Positions 53,275 through 62,613 of a stretch of 64,000 bases of DNA are shown here, piece by piece. Origin of the DNA: Antarctobacter heliothermus (lineage in GTDB: Bacteria; Pseudomonadota; Alphaproteobacteria; Rhodobacterales; Rhodobacteraceae); NCBI RefSeq assembly GCF_002237555.1, contig NZ_CP022540.1, positions 4,035,001 to 4,099,000 of the forward strand. The letters run 5' to 3'. How positions within the stretch are numbered: position 1 is the stretch's first letter; every line of letters begins with the position of its first letter. Made by a program: the position numbers and the translations under genes. A model generated the notes under the pieces. It saw only the letters and a program-made list of their open reading frames with translations, searched no databases and was not told the DNA's origin.

Positions 53275-54227
53275 GCCGTTACGCCCGCCAAACTGCGGTG
53301 CTAGGGGACGGCGCGCAAGCCCGCATTGCCAGCGCATCTCTCCTTGTCATCGGGGGCGGCGGTCTGGCAGCACCCGTGATGCAATACCTTGTGGGCGCGG
53401 GTGTCGGGCATATCCGTATCGCGGATGCAGATGTGGTAAGCCTGTCCAACCTGCACCGCCAAACGCTGTTTCGCGAGGCTGACATTGGCCAGCCCAAGGT
53501 CCGCGTGATCGCAAGTGCGATGACAGCATTGAACCCCGACACCACCCTTGAGCCTGTTCAACAGCGCGTCGACCCGTCCAACATTGCGGCCCTGTGCGAT
53601 GGCATGACGCTGATCCTTGATTGCGCGGACAGTTTCGCGGTCAGTTATATGGCGTCCGATAATTGTCTTGAAACTGGCCAACCACTGATCAGCGCCAGCG
53701 TGGTGGGCCGCGACGGCTATGTCGGGGGGTTTTGCGGCGGCAAACCTGGGCTGCGCGCGGTGTTTCCCGATCTGCCGGACCAGCTTGGGTCTTGTGACAC
53801 CGACGGTGTGCTGGGGCCAAGTGTCGGTGTGATCGGCAGCCTTCAGGCCCAAATGGCGATGGCGATTCTGACGGGCGATAAAACAGGCTTGGGACAGCTT
53901 GTGACCTATGACGCGCGCACGCTGCGGTTTGGCGGGTTCCGCTTTGACACGGCCGCTGATCCCGCACCCAACCCCGCCTTTATCGCGCCGCGTGACATCG
54001 CCGCGACGGATTTTCTAATCGACCTGCGTGCTGTAGGCGAACAGGGCCCCGAGCTGCCACACGCGACTCGCCATGCCGTGTCCGACTTTGGACCATATGG
54101 ACCCACACCAAACCAAAACCAACGTGCCGTTCTGGCCTGTCGGTCGGGCCTGCGGGCCTGGCACGCGGCAGAACGGCTTTCACGCCACTGGCAGGGCGAG
54201 ATCAAACTTCTCGCTCTCGGAGGGTAA
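53271..54227 (+). CDS. thiF: ThiF adenylyltransferase with C-terminal rhodanese-like part
   Basis: 318 aa. E1-like fold: [40 protein letters not shown], and the cysteine before the crossover loop in [20 protein letters not shown]. The usual pair of CxxC zinc motifs is absent: where family members have CxxC the text reads LRAVFPD. From about residue 245 a short rhodanese-like domain ends in [20 protein letters not shown] with a Cys-Arg-Ser-Gly active loop. It adenylates ThiS and may pass persulfide sulfur to it within one protein. Confidence 0.9.
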   Translation: MSRYARQTAVLGDGAQARIASASLLVIGGGGLAAPVMQYLVGAGVGHIRIADADVVSLSNLHRQTLFREADIGQPKVRVIASAMTALNPDTTLEPVQQRVDPSNIAALCDGMTLILDCADSFAVSYMASDNCLETGQPLISASVVGRDGYVGGFCGGKPGLRAVFPDLPDQLGSCDTDGVLGPSVGVIGSLQAQMAMAILTGDKTGLGQLVTYDARTLRFGGFRFDTAADPAPNPAFIAPRDIAATDFLIDLRAVGEQGPELPHATRHAVSDFGPYGPTPNQNQRAVLACRSGLRAWHAAERLSRHWQGEIKLLALGG

Positions 54228-54237
54228 GGAGACCCAA

Positions 54238-55173
54238 ATGAAATACCTCATCACCGCGGCGGCAATCTGCGCCGCGACACCGGCCTTTGCCCAAGACAAG
54301 ATGACCTTGTTGCTGGACTGGTTCATCAATCCCGATCACGGGCCGATCATCTTGGCGGAAGAGCTGGGTTATTTCGCCGATCAGGGTCTCGAGGTCGAGA
54401 TTATCCCCCCCGCTGATCCGTCCGCCCCGCCGAAACTGGTGGCGGCGGGCCGAGGCGACATTGCCGTCAGCTATCAGCCCAGCCAGCATTTGCACGTGGC
54501 CGAGGGTTTGCCGCTGATCCGTGTGGGTACGTTGGTGGCGACGCCGCTGAACTGTCTGCTGGTTCTCAAAGACGGCCCCATTCAAGAGATCAGCCAGCTT
54601 AAGGGCGGCACAATTGGGTTCTCTGTTGCGGGCGTCGAAGAGGCCGTTCTGAGCGCGATGCTGAACCGCCACGGTATCACGCTGGAGGATGTCGAGATGG
54701 TTAATGTGAACTTCTCACTCAGCCCGTCGTTGATGTCAGGTCAGGTTGATGCGGTCATCGGCGCTTACCGCAATTTTGAGCTGAACCAAATGGAGATCGA
54801 AGGCGTTGAGGGCCGCTGTTTTTACGTCGAGGAAGAGGGCGTGCCGACCTATGACGAGCTGATCTATGTGGCGAACCCAGACCGTATGGATGTGGGTCAG
54901 GTCCGCCGTTTCCTTCGTGCCACAGAGCTTGCGACACAGTACATTGTCAACAACCCTGACGCCTCATGGGAGCTGTTCAAAGGCTACGCGCCCGAGCTGG
55001 ACGACGAGTTGAACGCCAAGGCTTGGGTCGACACGCTGCCCCGTTTTGCCCTGCGCTCCGAAGCGCTGGACGAAGGGCGATACACAAGGTTCGAGGCGTT
55101 TCTGGCCGAGAGCGGTCTGGTCGAGGGCACGCGCCCTGTCTCGGCGATTGCGGTCGATTTGGGGGCGGAATGA
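54238..55173 (+). CDS. thiY: Pyrimidine-precursor ABC transporter binding protein ThiY
   Basis: 311 aa. Signal peptide KYLITAAAICAATPAFA. NMT1/THI5-like receptor: MTLLLDWFINPDHGPIILAE, ELGYFADQGLEVEIIPPADP, KLVAAGRGDIAVSYQPSQHL, GGTIGFSVAGVEEAVLSAML. Binds formylaminopyrimidine or related HMP precursors in the periplasm. Part of thiXYZ, split here by the tenA genes. AAGGAGA before the ATG; stop overlaps tenA. Confidence 0.93.
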   Translation: MKYLITAAAICAATPAFAQDKMTLLLDWFINPDHGPIILAEELGYFADQGLEVEIIPPADPSAPPKLVAAGRGDIAVSYQPSQHLHVAEGLPLIRVGTLVATPLNCLLVLKDGPIQEISQLKGGTIGFSVAGVEEAVLSAMLNRHGITLEDVEMVNVNFSLSPSLMSGQVDAVIGAYRNFELNQMEIEGVEGRCFYVEEEGVPTYDELIYVANPDRMDVGQVRRFLRATELATQYIVNNPDASWELFKGYAPELDDELNAKAWVDTLPRFALRSEALDEGRYTRFEAFLAESGLVEGTRPVSAIAVDLGAE

Positions 55174-55838
55174 GCTTCGGCACCACCTTCGCGGCGTGGC
55201 GGGATTCCACGCCCGCTTGGCCCGCCTATACCCGTCATGCGTTTGTGCAGGGCTTGGGCGACGGCACGCTGCCGCACGCCGCCTTCCTGCATTATCTGAC
55301 ACAGGATTACGTCTTTTTGATCCACTTTTCGCGCGCTTGGGCTTTGGCGATCACCAAGGCCGATACGGTCGAAGAAATGCGGCTTGCCGCGGGGACGGTG
55401 AACGGGTTGATCAACGACGAAATCGACCTGCATATCCAAACCTGTGCTGCGGCAGGCATCGACGAGGCAACGCTGTTTGCAACGCAAGAACGCCAGGAAA
55501 ATCTGGCCTACACCCGCTATGTGTTGGATGCGGGCCATTCCGGCGATCTGCTGGACTTGCTGGCGGCTTTGGCCCCTTGTGTCATGGGCTACGGTGAAAT
55601 CGGTGCGCATCTGGCCGCCGCAAAAACGTCGGACACCTACCACGACTGGATCGACACCTATGCCAGCGACGACTACCAGCAGCTCTGCCGCGATGTGGGC
55701 GCGCTGATGGATGGGGCAGTTGCGCGGCGCATTGGCGAAGGTGCAACGACCAGCCCGCGTTGGTCCAGCCTTCAGGCACGGTTTGCGATGGCCACACAAT
55801 TGGAAGTCGGATTTTGGGACATGGGGCTGGATCCGTGA
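55170..55838 (+). CDS. tenA: TenA aminopyrimidine aminohydrolase, cysteine type
   Basis: 222 aa, all-helical TenA/THI-4 fold. Recognisable parts: TRHAFVQGLGDGTLPHAAFL, HYLTQDYVFLIHFSRAWALA, NGLINDEIDLHIQTCAAAGI, and the active cysteine in LLAALAPCVMGYGEIGAHLA. Hydrolyses the amino group of aminomethyl-HMP made from salvaged thiamin breakdown products. Start overlaps thiY, end overlaps thiZ (GTGA). Confidence 0.94.
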   Translation: MSFGTTFAAWRDSTPAWPAYTRHAFVQGLGDGTLPHAAFLHYLTQDYVFLIHFSRAWALAITKADTVEEMRLAAGTVNGLINDEIDLHIQTCAAAGIDEATLFATQERQENLAYTRYVLDAGHSGDLLDLLAALAPCVMGYGEIGAHLAAAKTSDTYHDWIDTYASDDYQQLCRDVGALMDGAVARRIGEGATTSPRWSSLQARFAMATQLEVGFWDMGLDP

Positions 55839-56536
55839 ACCAGCCCCTGAGAATGACAGGTTCGGCGACGATTGACGGGACTCCGATCTTTTCCCAGCTG
55901 GATCTGACCCTGACACCGCAAAGTTGGACCTGCCTTTTGGGGGCGAGTGGTGTGGGTAAATCCACGGTGCTGCGCCTCTTTGCTGGTCTGGCCGAGGGCG
56001 TTACTTTTGACGGGATTCTCAGCGATACCGGACGCGTCGCTATGATGGCGCAGCAAGATTTGCTGATGCCGTGGCTCAGCGTGTTGGACAATGTCATGCT
56101 GGGGGCGCGCGTGCGGGGGGAGCGTCCGGACAAAGGACGCGCCCGCGAGAGGCTGGTGCAAGTCGGCTTGGCGGATCATGCTGACAAATTGCCCGCCGCT
56201 CTGTCTGGCGGCCAACGTCAACGGGTGGCATTGGCCCGCACCTTGATGGAGAACCGCGCGATTGTTTTGCTGGATGAGCCGTTCTCGGCGCTTGACGCGC
56301 TGACCCGTGCGCAGATGCAGGAACTTACGGCCGAGCTGTTGACGGGCTGCACTGTGTTGTTGGTCACCCATGATCCCAACGAGGCCGCGCGCTTGGGCCA
56401 GAAAATTCTGATCATGACGCCATCAGGACTTGTCGAGGTTGCCGCCCCTTTCACCCCCATCCCGCGTGACATCCACGCGCCAGATGTGCTGCGCACGCAG
56501 TCAGATCTGTTTGATCAACTTCGGAGACCGATATGA
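55835..56536 (+). CDS. thiZ: ABC transporter ATP-binding protein ThiZ
   Basis: 233 aa, GTG start in the tenA stop. Walker A LLGASGVGKSTVLRLFAGLA, Q-loop MMAQQDLLMPWLSVLDN, signature ALSGGQRQRVALARTLMENR, Walker B IVLLDEPFSALDALTRAQMQ and the H-loop LLVTHDPNEAARLG. Energises uptake of the pyrimidine precursor with ThiX and ThiY. A longer upstream frame lies within tenA and is rejected. Confidence 0.94.
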   Translation: MNQPLRMTGSATIDGTPIFSQLDLTLTPQSWTCLLGASGVGKSTVLRLFAGLAEGVTFDGILSDTGRVAMMAQQDLLMPWLSVLDNVMLGARVRGERPDKGRARERLVQVGLADHADKLPAALSGGQRQRVALARTLMENRAIVLLDEPFSALDALTRAQMQELTAELLTGCTVLLVTHDPNEAARLGQKILIMTPSGLVEVAAPFTPIPRDIHAPDVLRTQSDLFDQLRRPI

Positions 56537-57186
56537 GCGCCACACAACACCTGCAATCGCTTGTCGCGCAGGACTGGCACGCCGCGACGCATCATGCGTT
56601 CACCAATGCTTTGGCTGATGGGACCCTAAGCCGTGACAAGATGGCGGGATACTTGCAACAGGACTACCAGTTTATCGAAGGGTTTGTGCGGCTTTTGGCA
56701 TCCGCCGTGGCCCATGCGCCCACATTGGCCGATGCCGTGCCCGGCGCGCAATTTCTGGGTTTGATCTGTGGTCCTGAAAACACCTACTTCCTGCGATCTT
56801 TGCAAGCGCTTGAGGTTCCGTCAACCGCGCCCTCTGCACCTGAGACGATCGCGTTCCAACAGCTGATGGATCAAGCCCGCCGCTCGGGGCGCTATGAGAT
56901 AATGCTGTCTGTTCTCGTGGTTGCCGAATGGATTTATCTTGATTGGGCCTCTCCGTTTGAAGACTGCGCTGAGGATCTGCCGTTTTGGTTGGGGGAGTGG
57001 ATAACGCTCCATTCCGGTGACAGATTTGCGCAGGTCGTCTCCTATTTGCGCGATCAACTGGATACCGCTTGGGGCACGCTGGACGACGCCGCGCGTACGC
57101 AGGTCACCGCGACCTTCTCAGAAGCCGTACGGTTGGAACGCGCGTTCTTTGACGCGTCCTGGGCTGGTTTTGCGGTCGCAAAATGA
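56533..57186 (+). CDS. TenA-family protein lacking the active cysteine
   Basis: 217 aa. The same helical fold (THHAFTNALADGTLSRDKMA, GYLQQDYQFIEGFVRLLASA, GLICGPENTYFLRSLQALEV), but the cysteine position is replaced: IMLSVLVVAEWIYLDWASPF has no Cys. This is the TenA_E type, in which a glutamate takes over. Reported members act on formylaminomethyl-pyrimidine or other intermediates. It is about 25% like the first TenA by eye, so the two are old paralogues, not a recent duplication. Confidence 0.9.
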   Translation: MSATQHLQSLVAQDWHAATHHAFTNALADGTLSRDKMAGYLQQDYQFIEGFVRLLASAVAHAPTLADAVPGAQFLGLICGPENTYFLRSLQALEVPSTAPSAPETIAFQQLMDQARRSGRYEIMLSVLVVAEWIYLDWASPFEDCAEDLPFWLGEWITLHSGDRFAQVVSYLRDQLDTAWGTLDDAARTQVTATFSEAVRLERAFFDASWAGFAVAK

Positions 57187-57926
57187 CGGGTTGGCGGGCA
57201 GGCATCGCGGCGACCTGTCTGGTGTTGGTGCTATGGCAAACGGTGATCTGGACCACAGGTGTCGCCCGTTTCATCCTGCCGCCTCCTGCATTGGTCGCGC
57301 AAACAATCTGGGAAAGCCGCGCACTTTTGGCCGAGCACGGGGTTGTCACGATGGCCGAAGTGCTCATCGGCCTCGTGCTGGGTGCCGCACTTGGGTTTGT
57401 GTCGGCCATTGGGCTGGTCGCATCACCAACAATGCGCGCGCTGGTGCGCCCCATCCTGGTTTTCAGCCAAGCCGTTCCAGTGTTTGCATTGGCGCCGATC
57501 CTGACCCTTTGGCTTGGCTTTGGCCTATGGTCCAAGATCACGATGACCATCATCATCATCTACTTTCCCGTTACGTCATCATTTTTTGATTTCCTGATGC
57601 GCACGAACCGCGACTGGATCGGTTTGGCCAAGGTGATGGGCGCAAGCCCCGCACGGATTATGTGGCACATTCGCGTACCCGCGGCCTTGCCGGGCTTTGC
57701 ATCGGGTCTGCGATTGGCCGCGGTTTACGCACCCATCGGGGCTATCATCGGCGAATGGGTCGGGGCCTCGAAGGGCTTGGGGTATCTGATGCTGTTGGCC
57801 AATGGACGGGCCAAAACCGACCTGATGTTTGCCGCCCTGATCGTGCTTGCGGTTCTGACGATCCTGTTGCACGCAGCCGTGAATAAGCTGTGCGAAAAGA
57901 CACTGGACCGTCCGGAGGTCTCGTAA
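57183..57926 (+). CDS. thiX: ABC transporter permease ThiX
   Basis: 247 aa, six membrane segments, BPD_transp_1 fold. Typical end of the first half: FILPPPALVAQTIWESRALL; EAA loop GLAKVMGASPARIMWHIRVP; then AAVYAPIGAIIGEWVGASKG and LMFAALIVLAVLTILLHAAV. Forms the channel of the thiXYZ precursor transporter. Last gene of the riboswitch operon. Confidence 0.93.
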   Translation: MTGWRAGIAATCLVLVLWQTVIWTTGVARFILPPPALVAQTIWESRALLAEHGVVTMAEVLIGLVLGAALGFVSAIGLVASPTMRALVRPILVFSQAVPVFALAPILTLWLGFGLWSKITMTIIIIYFPVTSSFFDFLMRTNRDWIGLAKVMGASPARIMWHIRVPAALPGFASGLRLAAVYAPIGAIIGEWVGASKGLGYLMLLANGRAKTDLMFAALIVLAVLTILLHAAVNKLCEKTLDRPEVS

Positions 57927-58174
57927 CCGGCCCATATTGAAAGCCACTTTTGCCCGCGCTCTTCGGCTTCACATCCGCTGCAGTGCGTATGAAAGACCGG
58001 TTTTTCTGCCGCGCAGCGGCATAGAAATTTACTCTGTTGAGGCGACTTCCGCGCTGCGAGCGCATGCAGCACAAAATCAATAGGTCCGCTTCGGGCGGAT
58101 TTTATTGAAAAGCTCTTTCTTGATCGAAGTCTGAACTGCTGATTCAATTCCTGTAATCGAGGGGGGGACCGGCG

Positions 58175-59558
58175 ATGATGGGGCCGAGGCAGGAAGCGCA
58201 ACCGGCGCTGTTCTACGAGTTCTCGCTTGAGGACCATGTCCCACGGGATCATCTGCTGCGCTCCATCGACCGGTTCGTCGATCTTGGCGGCATCCGCAGG
58301 CATTTTGCGGAGTTCTACAGCCACACGGGCCGCCCCACCGTCGATCCCGACCTGCTAATCCGCATGCTCCTGGTCGGCTATTGCTTCGGCATCCGGTCGG
58401 AACGGCGGCTATGCGAAGAGGTGCATCTGAACCTGGCGTATCGTTGGTTTTGCCGTCTCGATCTGGGCGACCGTGTCCCGGACCATTCCACCTTCTCGAA
58501 GAACCGGCATGGCCGCTTCCGCGACAGCGAATTGCTGCGCCACCTGTTCGAGATGACCGTCGCACGCTGCATTGAAGAGGGATTGGTCAGCGGTCAGCGC
58601 ATGGCGATTGATGCGAGCTTGATCGAGGCGGATGCCAACAAGCAGAACTCGACGTCGAAGGAGGACTGGGACGTCTCGCAGATTGATCCAGCCGATGCGC
58701 CCCGCGCCGTGCGCGAGTATCTTGACACACTGGACGAGGCCGCCTTCGGCGCCGGCAAGCCAGTGCCTCTCGTGGCATTGCTTTGCAATGCACTGCCGGT
58801 AACAGACGGCAGCGCGCAAGGGACCGGCATTCTTCAGCTATTCCGACAACTACCTGATCGACACGGATCACGGCGTGATCGTCGATGTCGAGGCGACAAG
58901 ATCAATCCGGTAAGCAGAACTCGGCTCGACCAAGACCATGCTGGATCGGGTGAGGACCAGGTTCGACCTGCATCCCGAACGCCTGATCGCCGACACCGCG
59001 TATGGCACCGGCTCGATGCTGGGCTGGCGGGTCGACCGCAAGATCGCCCCGCACATCCCGGTCCTCGACAAGTCTGGCCGCAGCGATGGCACCTGGAGCC
59101 GGGCGGACTTCGAGTGGGACGCCGAGAAAGACCAATACGTCTGCCCTGAGGGCCAGACACTAAAGCAGATTCGTAGGAACTATTCCGACCCAAACCGGGG
59201 GCCAACCAATGGAGGTCGGGCCAAATACCGTGCCCTGAAACTGACCTGCCAGGCCTGCCCGTCGAAACAGAAATGCTGCCCGAACGCCGATGCCAGATCC
59301 ATCACCCGCGAGGAACACGAAGACGCCCGCCAAGTCGCGCGCGACATCGCCAAAACCAAGCAATACGACATCTCGATGAAGCTCCGAAAGAAGGTCGAGA
59401 TGCTCGTCACACACCTCAAGCGCGTCCTCGGCCTCGGACGGCTCAGATTGCGCGGCCCATGCGGCGCAAATGACGAATTCCTGCTCGCCGCCACCGCCCA
59501 GAACCTCCGCAAATTGGCGAAGATCTTTCCTGCACCGCAGCAAACGCGCCAAGCCTGA
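58175..59558 (+). pseudogene. IS1182-family transposase, frameshifted (copy 1)
   Basis: Starts MMGPRQEAQPALFYEFSLED and has the DUF772 part (RSIDRFVDLGGIRRHFAEFY, RSERRLCEEVHLNLAYRWFC). After AAFGAGKPV the frame is lost at a 34-bp palindromic sequence. It resumes one phase away with RKGPAFFSYSDNYLID, and from about 58938 with TMLDRVRTRFDLHPERLIAD, GWRVDRKIAPHIPVLDKSGR, CPSKQKCCPNADA and LRKKVEMLVTHLKRVLGLGR. Several segments of the DDE domain are present, but the gene cannot make one protein. Confidence 0.9.
58766..58799. repeat. 34-bp palindromic repeat, copy 1
   Basis: Begins CCTCTCGTGG and ends CACTGCCGG; the centre is the perfect stem GCATTGC-TTT-GCAATGC. It is 29 of 34 bases identical to the sequence at 60334-60367 in the second IS1182 gene, at a different place in that gene. 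Confidence 0.75.
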
Positions 59559-59754
59559 CGGAAAGGCACTCGCGCCGCTGTCGGATGCCAGGTTTCTGCG
59601 AAAGCGAACGAGTGCTTTTTCGCATAACCGGCGGATTTTGTTGAAAAAGTCGGCCTGAGAACGTGTTTTGGGCTGCCCTCATCCTCGAGTGTCACCGTTT
59701 GGTTCGGGCAATCGCCCGTCGCGCCGCCTTTTGGCGTTTATCTGGCCGCTTAGA

Positions 59755-61179
59755 TCATGCCGCGGCCTCCGAGTTGGCGCACTGCTGCCGCAGCTTCGCG
59801 AGTTTTCGGAGGTTCTGGGCGATGGCGGCGAGCAGGAATTCGTCCTTGGCGCCATTGGGGCCGCGCAGGCGTAGCCGGTTTAGGCCGAGGATGCGCTTCA
59901 GATGGGCGAAGAGCATCTCTACTTTCTTCCGCTTGTCTCGGGATACCTTGTAGGCCTTGGTCTTGCGGCATTCGCGGGCGAACTCGCGTGCTTCCTCGTG
60001 GGGTTCTCGGGTGACGTATCGGGCCTCCGCTTTCGGGCAGCAGATTTCTTTGGATGGACAGGCTTGGCATGTCGCCTTCAAGGCACGATATTTCTTCCGC
60101 CCTCCGGTGTCCTGCCCCCGGTTCGGATCGGAGTAGTTCCGGCGATATTGCTTGAGGGCGTGACCCTCGGGGCAGATGTATTGATCATTCGCCTCGTCCC
60201 ATTCGAAGTCGGACCTGGACCAGGTGCCATCGGTCCGCTCTGATTTGTCGATGACAGGGATGAAGGGGATGATGCTGCGCTTCTCGACCAGCCATCCAAG
60301 GTTCTCGGCATTGCCGTAGGCGGTGTCCACTGCCCGGCAGTGCATCGCGCAGCGATGTCACGAGAGGGGCAGTCAGCCAATCCGGTCTGATCCCGAACCG
60401 TTTCTCGGTTCTGTCGAGCATCGTGCGCGACGCCCCAACCTCAGCCTGCCGGATTGCCCGTGTCGCCTCAACATCCATGATGACCGAGCTCTTGGTGTCG
60501 ATCAGGTAGTTGGTCGCATAGGCAAAATACGGGCGGCTTTCCTAGGCGCGGGTCCATTGCGCAGCCGGATCGGACCTGGTCACGACTTCGGCTGGACCGG
60601 TGATGCGGCTCCGAAGGCGGCATCGTCGAGTGTTTCCAGATATTCGCGTGCCGCCCGGTTTCCGGCCTCGCGCGCGACCTCCGGGCTCCAGTCTTCGGCC
60701 GCAATAGACCGGACCTTATTGGCGTCAGCCGGGATCAGGCTTGCGTCGACGGCCAATCCTTCACCCGCGACCAGATCCTCTCTCAGGCAGCGTTCGACAG
60801 TTGCCTCGAATACCTTCCGGAGCAGATCACTGTCACGGAACTTGCCATGACGATACCGGGAAAAGGTCGAATGATCCGGCACCTTCCCTTCCAGACCCAA
60901 ACGGCAAAACCAGCGGTATGCAAGGTTCAGATGGACCTCATCGCAAAGGCGCCGCTCTGAACGGATTCCCATGACATAACCGATGACCAGCATCCGGATG
61001 ATCAGCTCAGGATCGATCGAGGGACGCCCCATGTGGCTGTAGAACGGGCGCACGACTTCCCGCATGCCATCCACGTCGAGGAACCGGTCGATCTCGCGAA
61101 GCATATGACCGGAAGGAACATGACGCTCCAGATCGAAGACATAGAACAACTGTGCCGGTGCCGTTTGGATGCCCATCAT
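59755..61179 (-). pseudogene. IS1182-family transposase, disrupted (copy 2)
   Basis: From the ATG at 61179 (GGAGG upstream): MMGIQTAPAQLFYVFDLERH, RSERRLCDEVHLNLAYRWFC, HSTFSRYRHGKFRDSDLLRK and REDLVAGEGLAVDASLIPAD. A stop follows VQPKS. The next frame has NYLIDTKSSVIMDVEATRAI and KRFGIRPDWL, where a 40-base insertion at about 60334-60373 breaks it; then VDTAYGNAENLGWLVEKRSI, CPSKEICCPKAEA and KRKKVEMLFAHLKRILGLNR. Opposite strand to copy 1 and clearly a different IS1182 type, not a duplicate. Confidence 0.9.
60334..60367. repeat. 34-bp palindromic repeat, copy 2
   Basis: On the minus strand it begins CCTCTCGTGA and ends CACTGCCGG, with the stem CATCGC-TGC-GCGATG. Compared with copy 1 the T-A pair in the stem is C-G, so pairing is kept. 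Removing 40 bases (this repeat plus ACTGCC before it) leaves a clean IS1182 reading, DWLAVDTAYG. Confidence 0.75.
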
Positions 61180-61326
61180 GACGAAATCCTCCAATCCCCT
61201 CATAATCCAGTGAATCAAAGGACTTGCCGCACTGCAACAAAGACTTTTTCAACATGGTGTAATCTGAATCCGGCACTGCAAATCAGCTGGTAGACTGTAC
61301 CGGCAACCAATTGGAGGAGCAGATAA

Positions 61327-62340
61327 ATGGAATATTTTGCTGGTTTGGATGTCTCGATGGAAGAGACGCATATTTGTGTGCTGGATCGCGATGGCACCTT
61401 GATCCGAGAAGGTAAGGCGCGTTCCTCGCCAGATGCGATTAGTGATTTTCTCGCGGCCGGTCCAACTTGTGTAGGCGTTGTGTTTGAGACCGGCAGGATG
61501 GCACCGATGCTATACCATGGACTTACTGAACGCGGCATTCCAGTCCAGTGCATTGAAAGCAGGCAAGCCTATCAAGCCCTTAAATCTCTGGCGGGACACA
61601 AGTCTGATCGCAATGACGCGCGCGGCCTGGCCCATCTGGCGCGGACCGGGTTCTACAAACCTACCCATGTCAAATCGCTGTCTGCTCATGCGATACGGTC
61701 ACTGATCGCAGCACGCAAGAAACTGGTCGGGCAGCGCGTGACGATCGACAATCAGATCCGTGGGCTGGTGGTCGTATTTGGTGTACGGTTGCCACGGGCA
61801 CTGTCGCCTGCATTCAAAGATGCCGCTCTGAAAGTGAGTAATGGGGTTCCAGGTCTTCATGCTGCATTGAACGGATTGTTTGCAGCGCGTGAAGCAATAT
61901 TGGCGGCCGTTGCTGCAATTGATGCCGATGTTAAAAAGACGGCCCGTAAATCCAAAACCTGCTCACGTCTTATGACCGTCCCAGGTGTCGGGCCGATCAC
62001 GGCACTGGCTTTTGCGGCCGCAGTAGATGATCCGTCGAGGTTCCGACGATCGCGCGATGTCGGGCCGTACCTTGGGCTTGTCCCAAGGCGGCATCAGTCC
62101 GGAGAAGTAGACTATGTCGGCAGCATCTCGAAACGGGGTGATACCAGGGTCCGAACGCTCCTGTACGAGGCGGCCAATGTCATGCTGACGAGGTATGCTG
62201 GCCCGCTCAAATTGAAGGAATGGGCGCTTGCGACTGGTGCGCGCTCAACAATGAGGAAGGCACGTGTGGCCCTGGCCGGACGACTCGCTATTGTCCTGCA
62301 CGCGATGATGCGCGACCAAACCGAATTCCAGTTCGTGTAA
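61327..62340 (+). CDS. IS110-family transposase, intact
   Basis: 337 aa, GGAGGAG before ATG. DEDD domain: EYFAGLDVSMEETHICVLDR, GVVFETGRMAPMLYHGLTER, SLAGHKSDRNDARGLAHLAR. Transposase_20 part: CSRLMTVPGVGPITALAFAA, VGPYLGLVPRRHQSGEVDYV, GSISKRGDTRVRTLLYEAAN. All expected parts are present. It begins about 150 bases from the start of the broken IS1182 gene, so one may have inserted beside the other. Confidence 0.94.
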   Translation: MEYFAGLDVSMEETHICVLDRDGTLIREGKARSSPDAISDFLAAGPTCVGVVFETGRMAPMLYHGLTERGIPVQCIESRQAYQALKSLAGHKSDRNDARGLAHLARTGFYKPTHVKSLSAHAIRSLIAARKKLVGQRVTIDNQIRGLVVVFGVRLPRALSPAFKDAALKVSNGVPGLHAALNGLFAAREAILAAVAAIDADVKKTARKSKTCSRLMTVPGVGPITALAFAAAVDDPSRFRRSRDVGPYLGLVPRRHQSGEVDYVGSISKRGDTRVRTLLYEAANVMLTRYAGPLKLKEWALATGARSTMRKARVALAGRLAIVLHAMMRDQTEFQFV

Positions 62341-62613
62341 GGATCACCAGAGAGACAATCACGAGGATTCCAATATCAAAGTTCCCATCTGGGACGATGC
62401 CCGAGGGAGGGCGTGAGACACGGCGTCGATTCTGTAGCAACAACCAAGACCAACGGTATGATTGCGGTTTCCACCTAGCCGACCCACACCCAGCCAACCC
62501 CATTATGAACCCAAGAGTTCGAAGAGAACAAAGGCAACCTCTGACATTACAGTACGATATTAGGAAACTCGCATTGACGGATTAGAGAACAGAACCGGCG
62601 GGAGGCAGATGGG
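62341..62613. other. Non-coding right end of IS110 element
   Basis: About 270 bases without a gene between the IS110 transposase and the left subterminal repeat of the next IS110 element. It probably contains the first element's right end and, depending on its subgroup, its bridge RNA. No inverted ends were identified. Confidence 0.4.
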
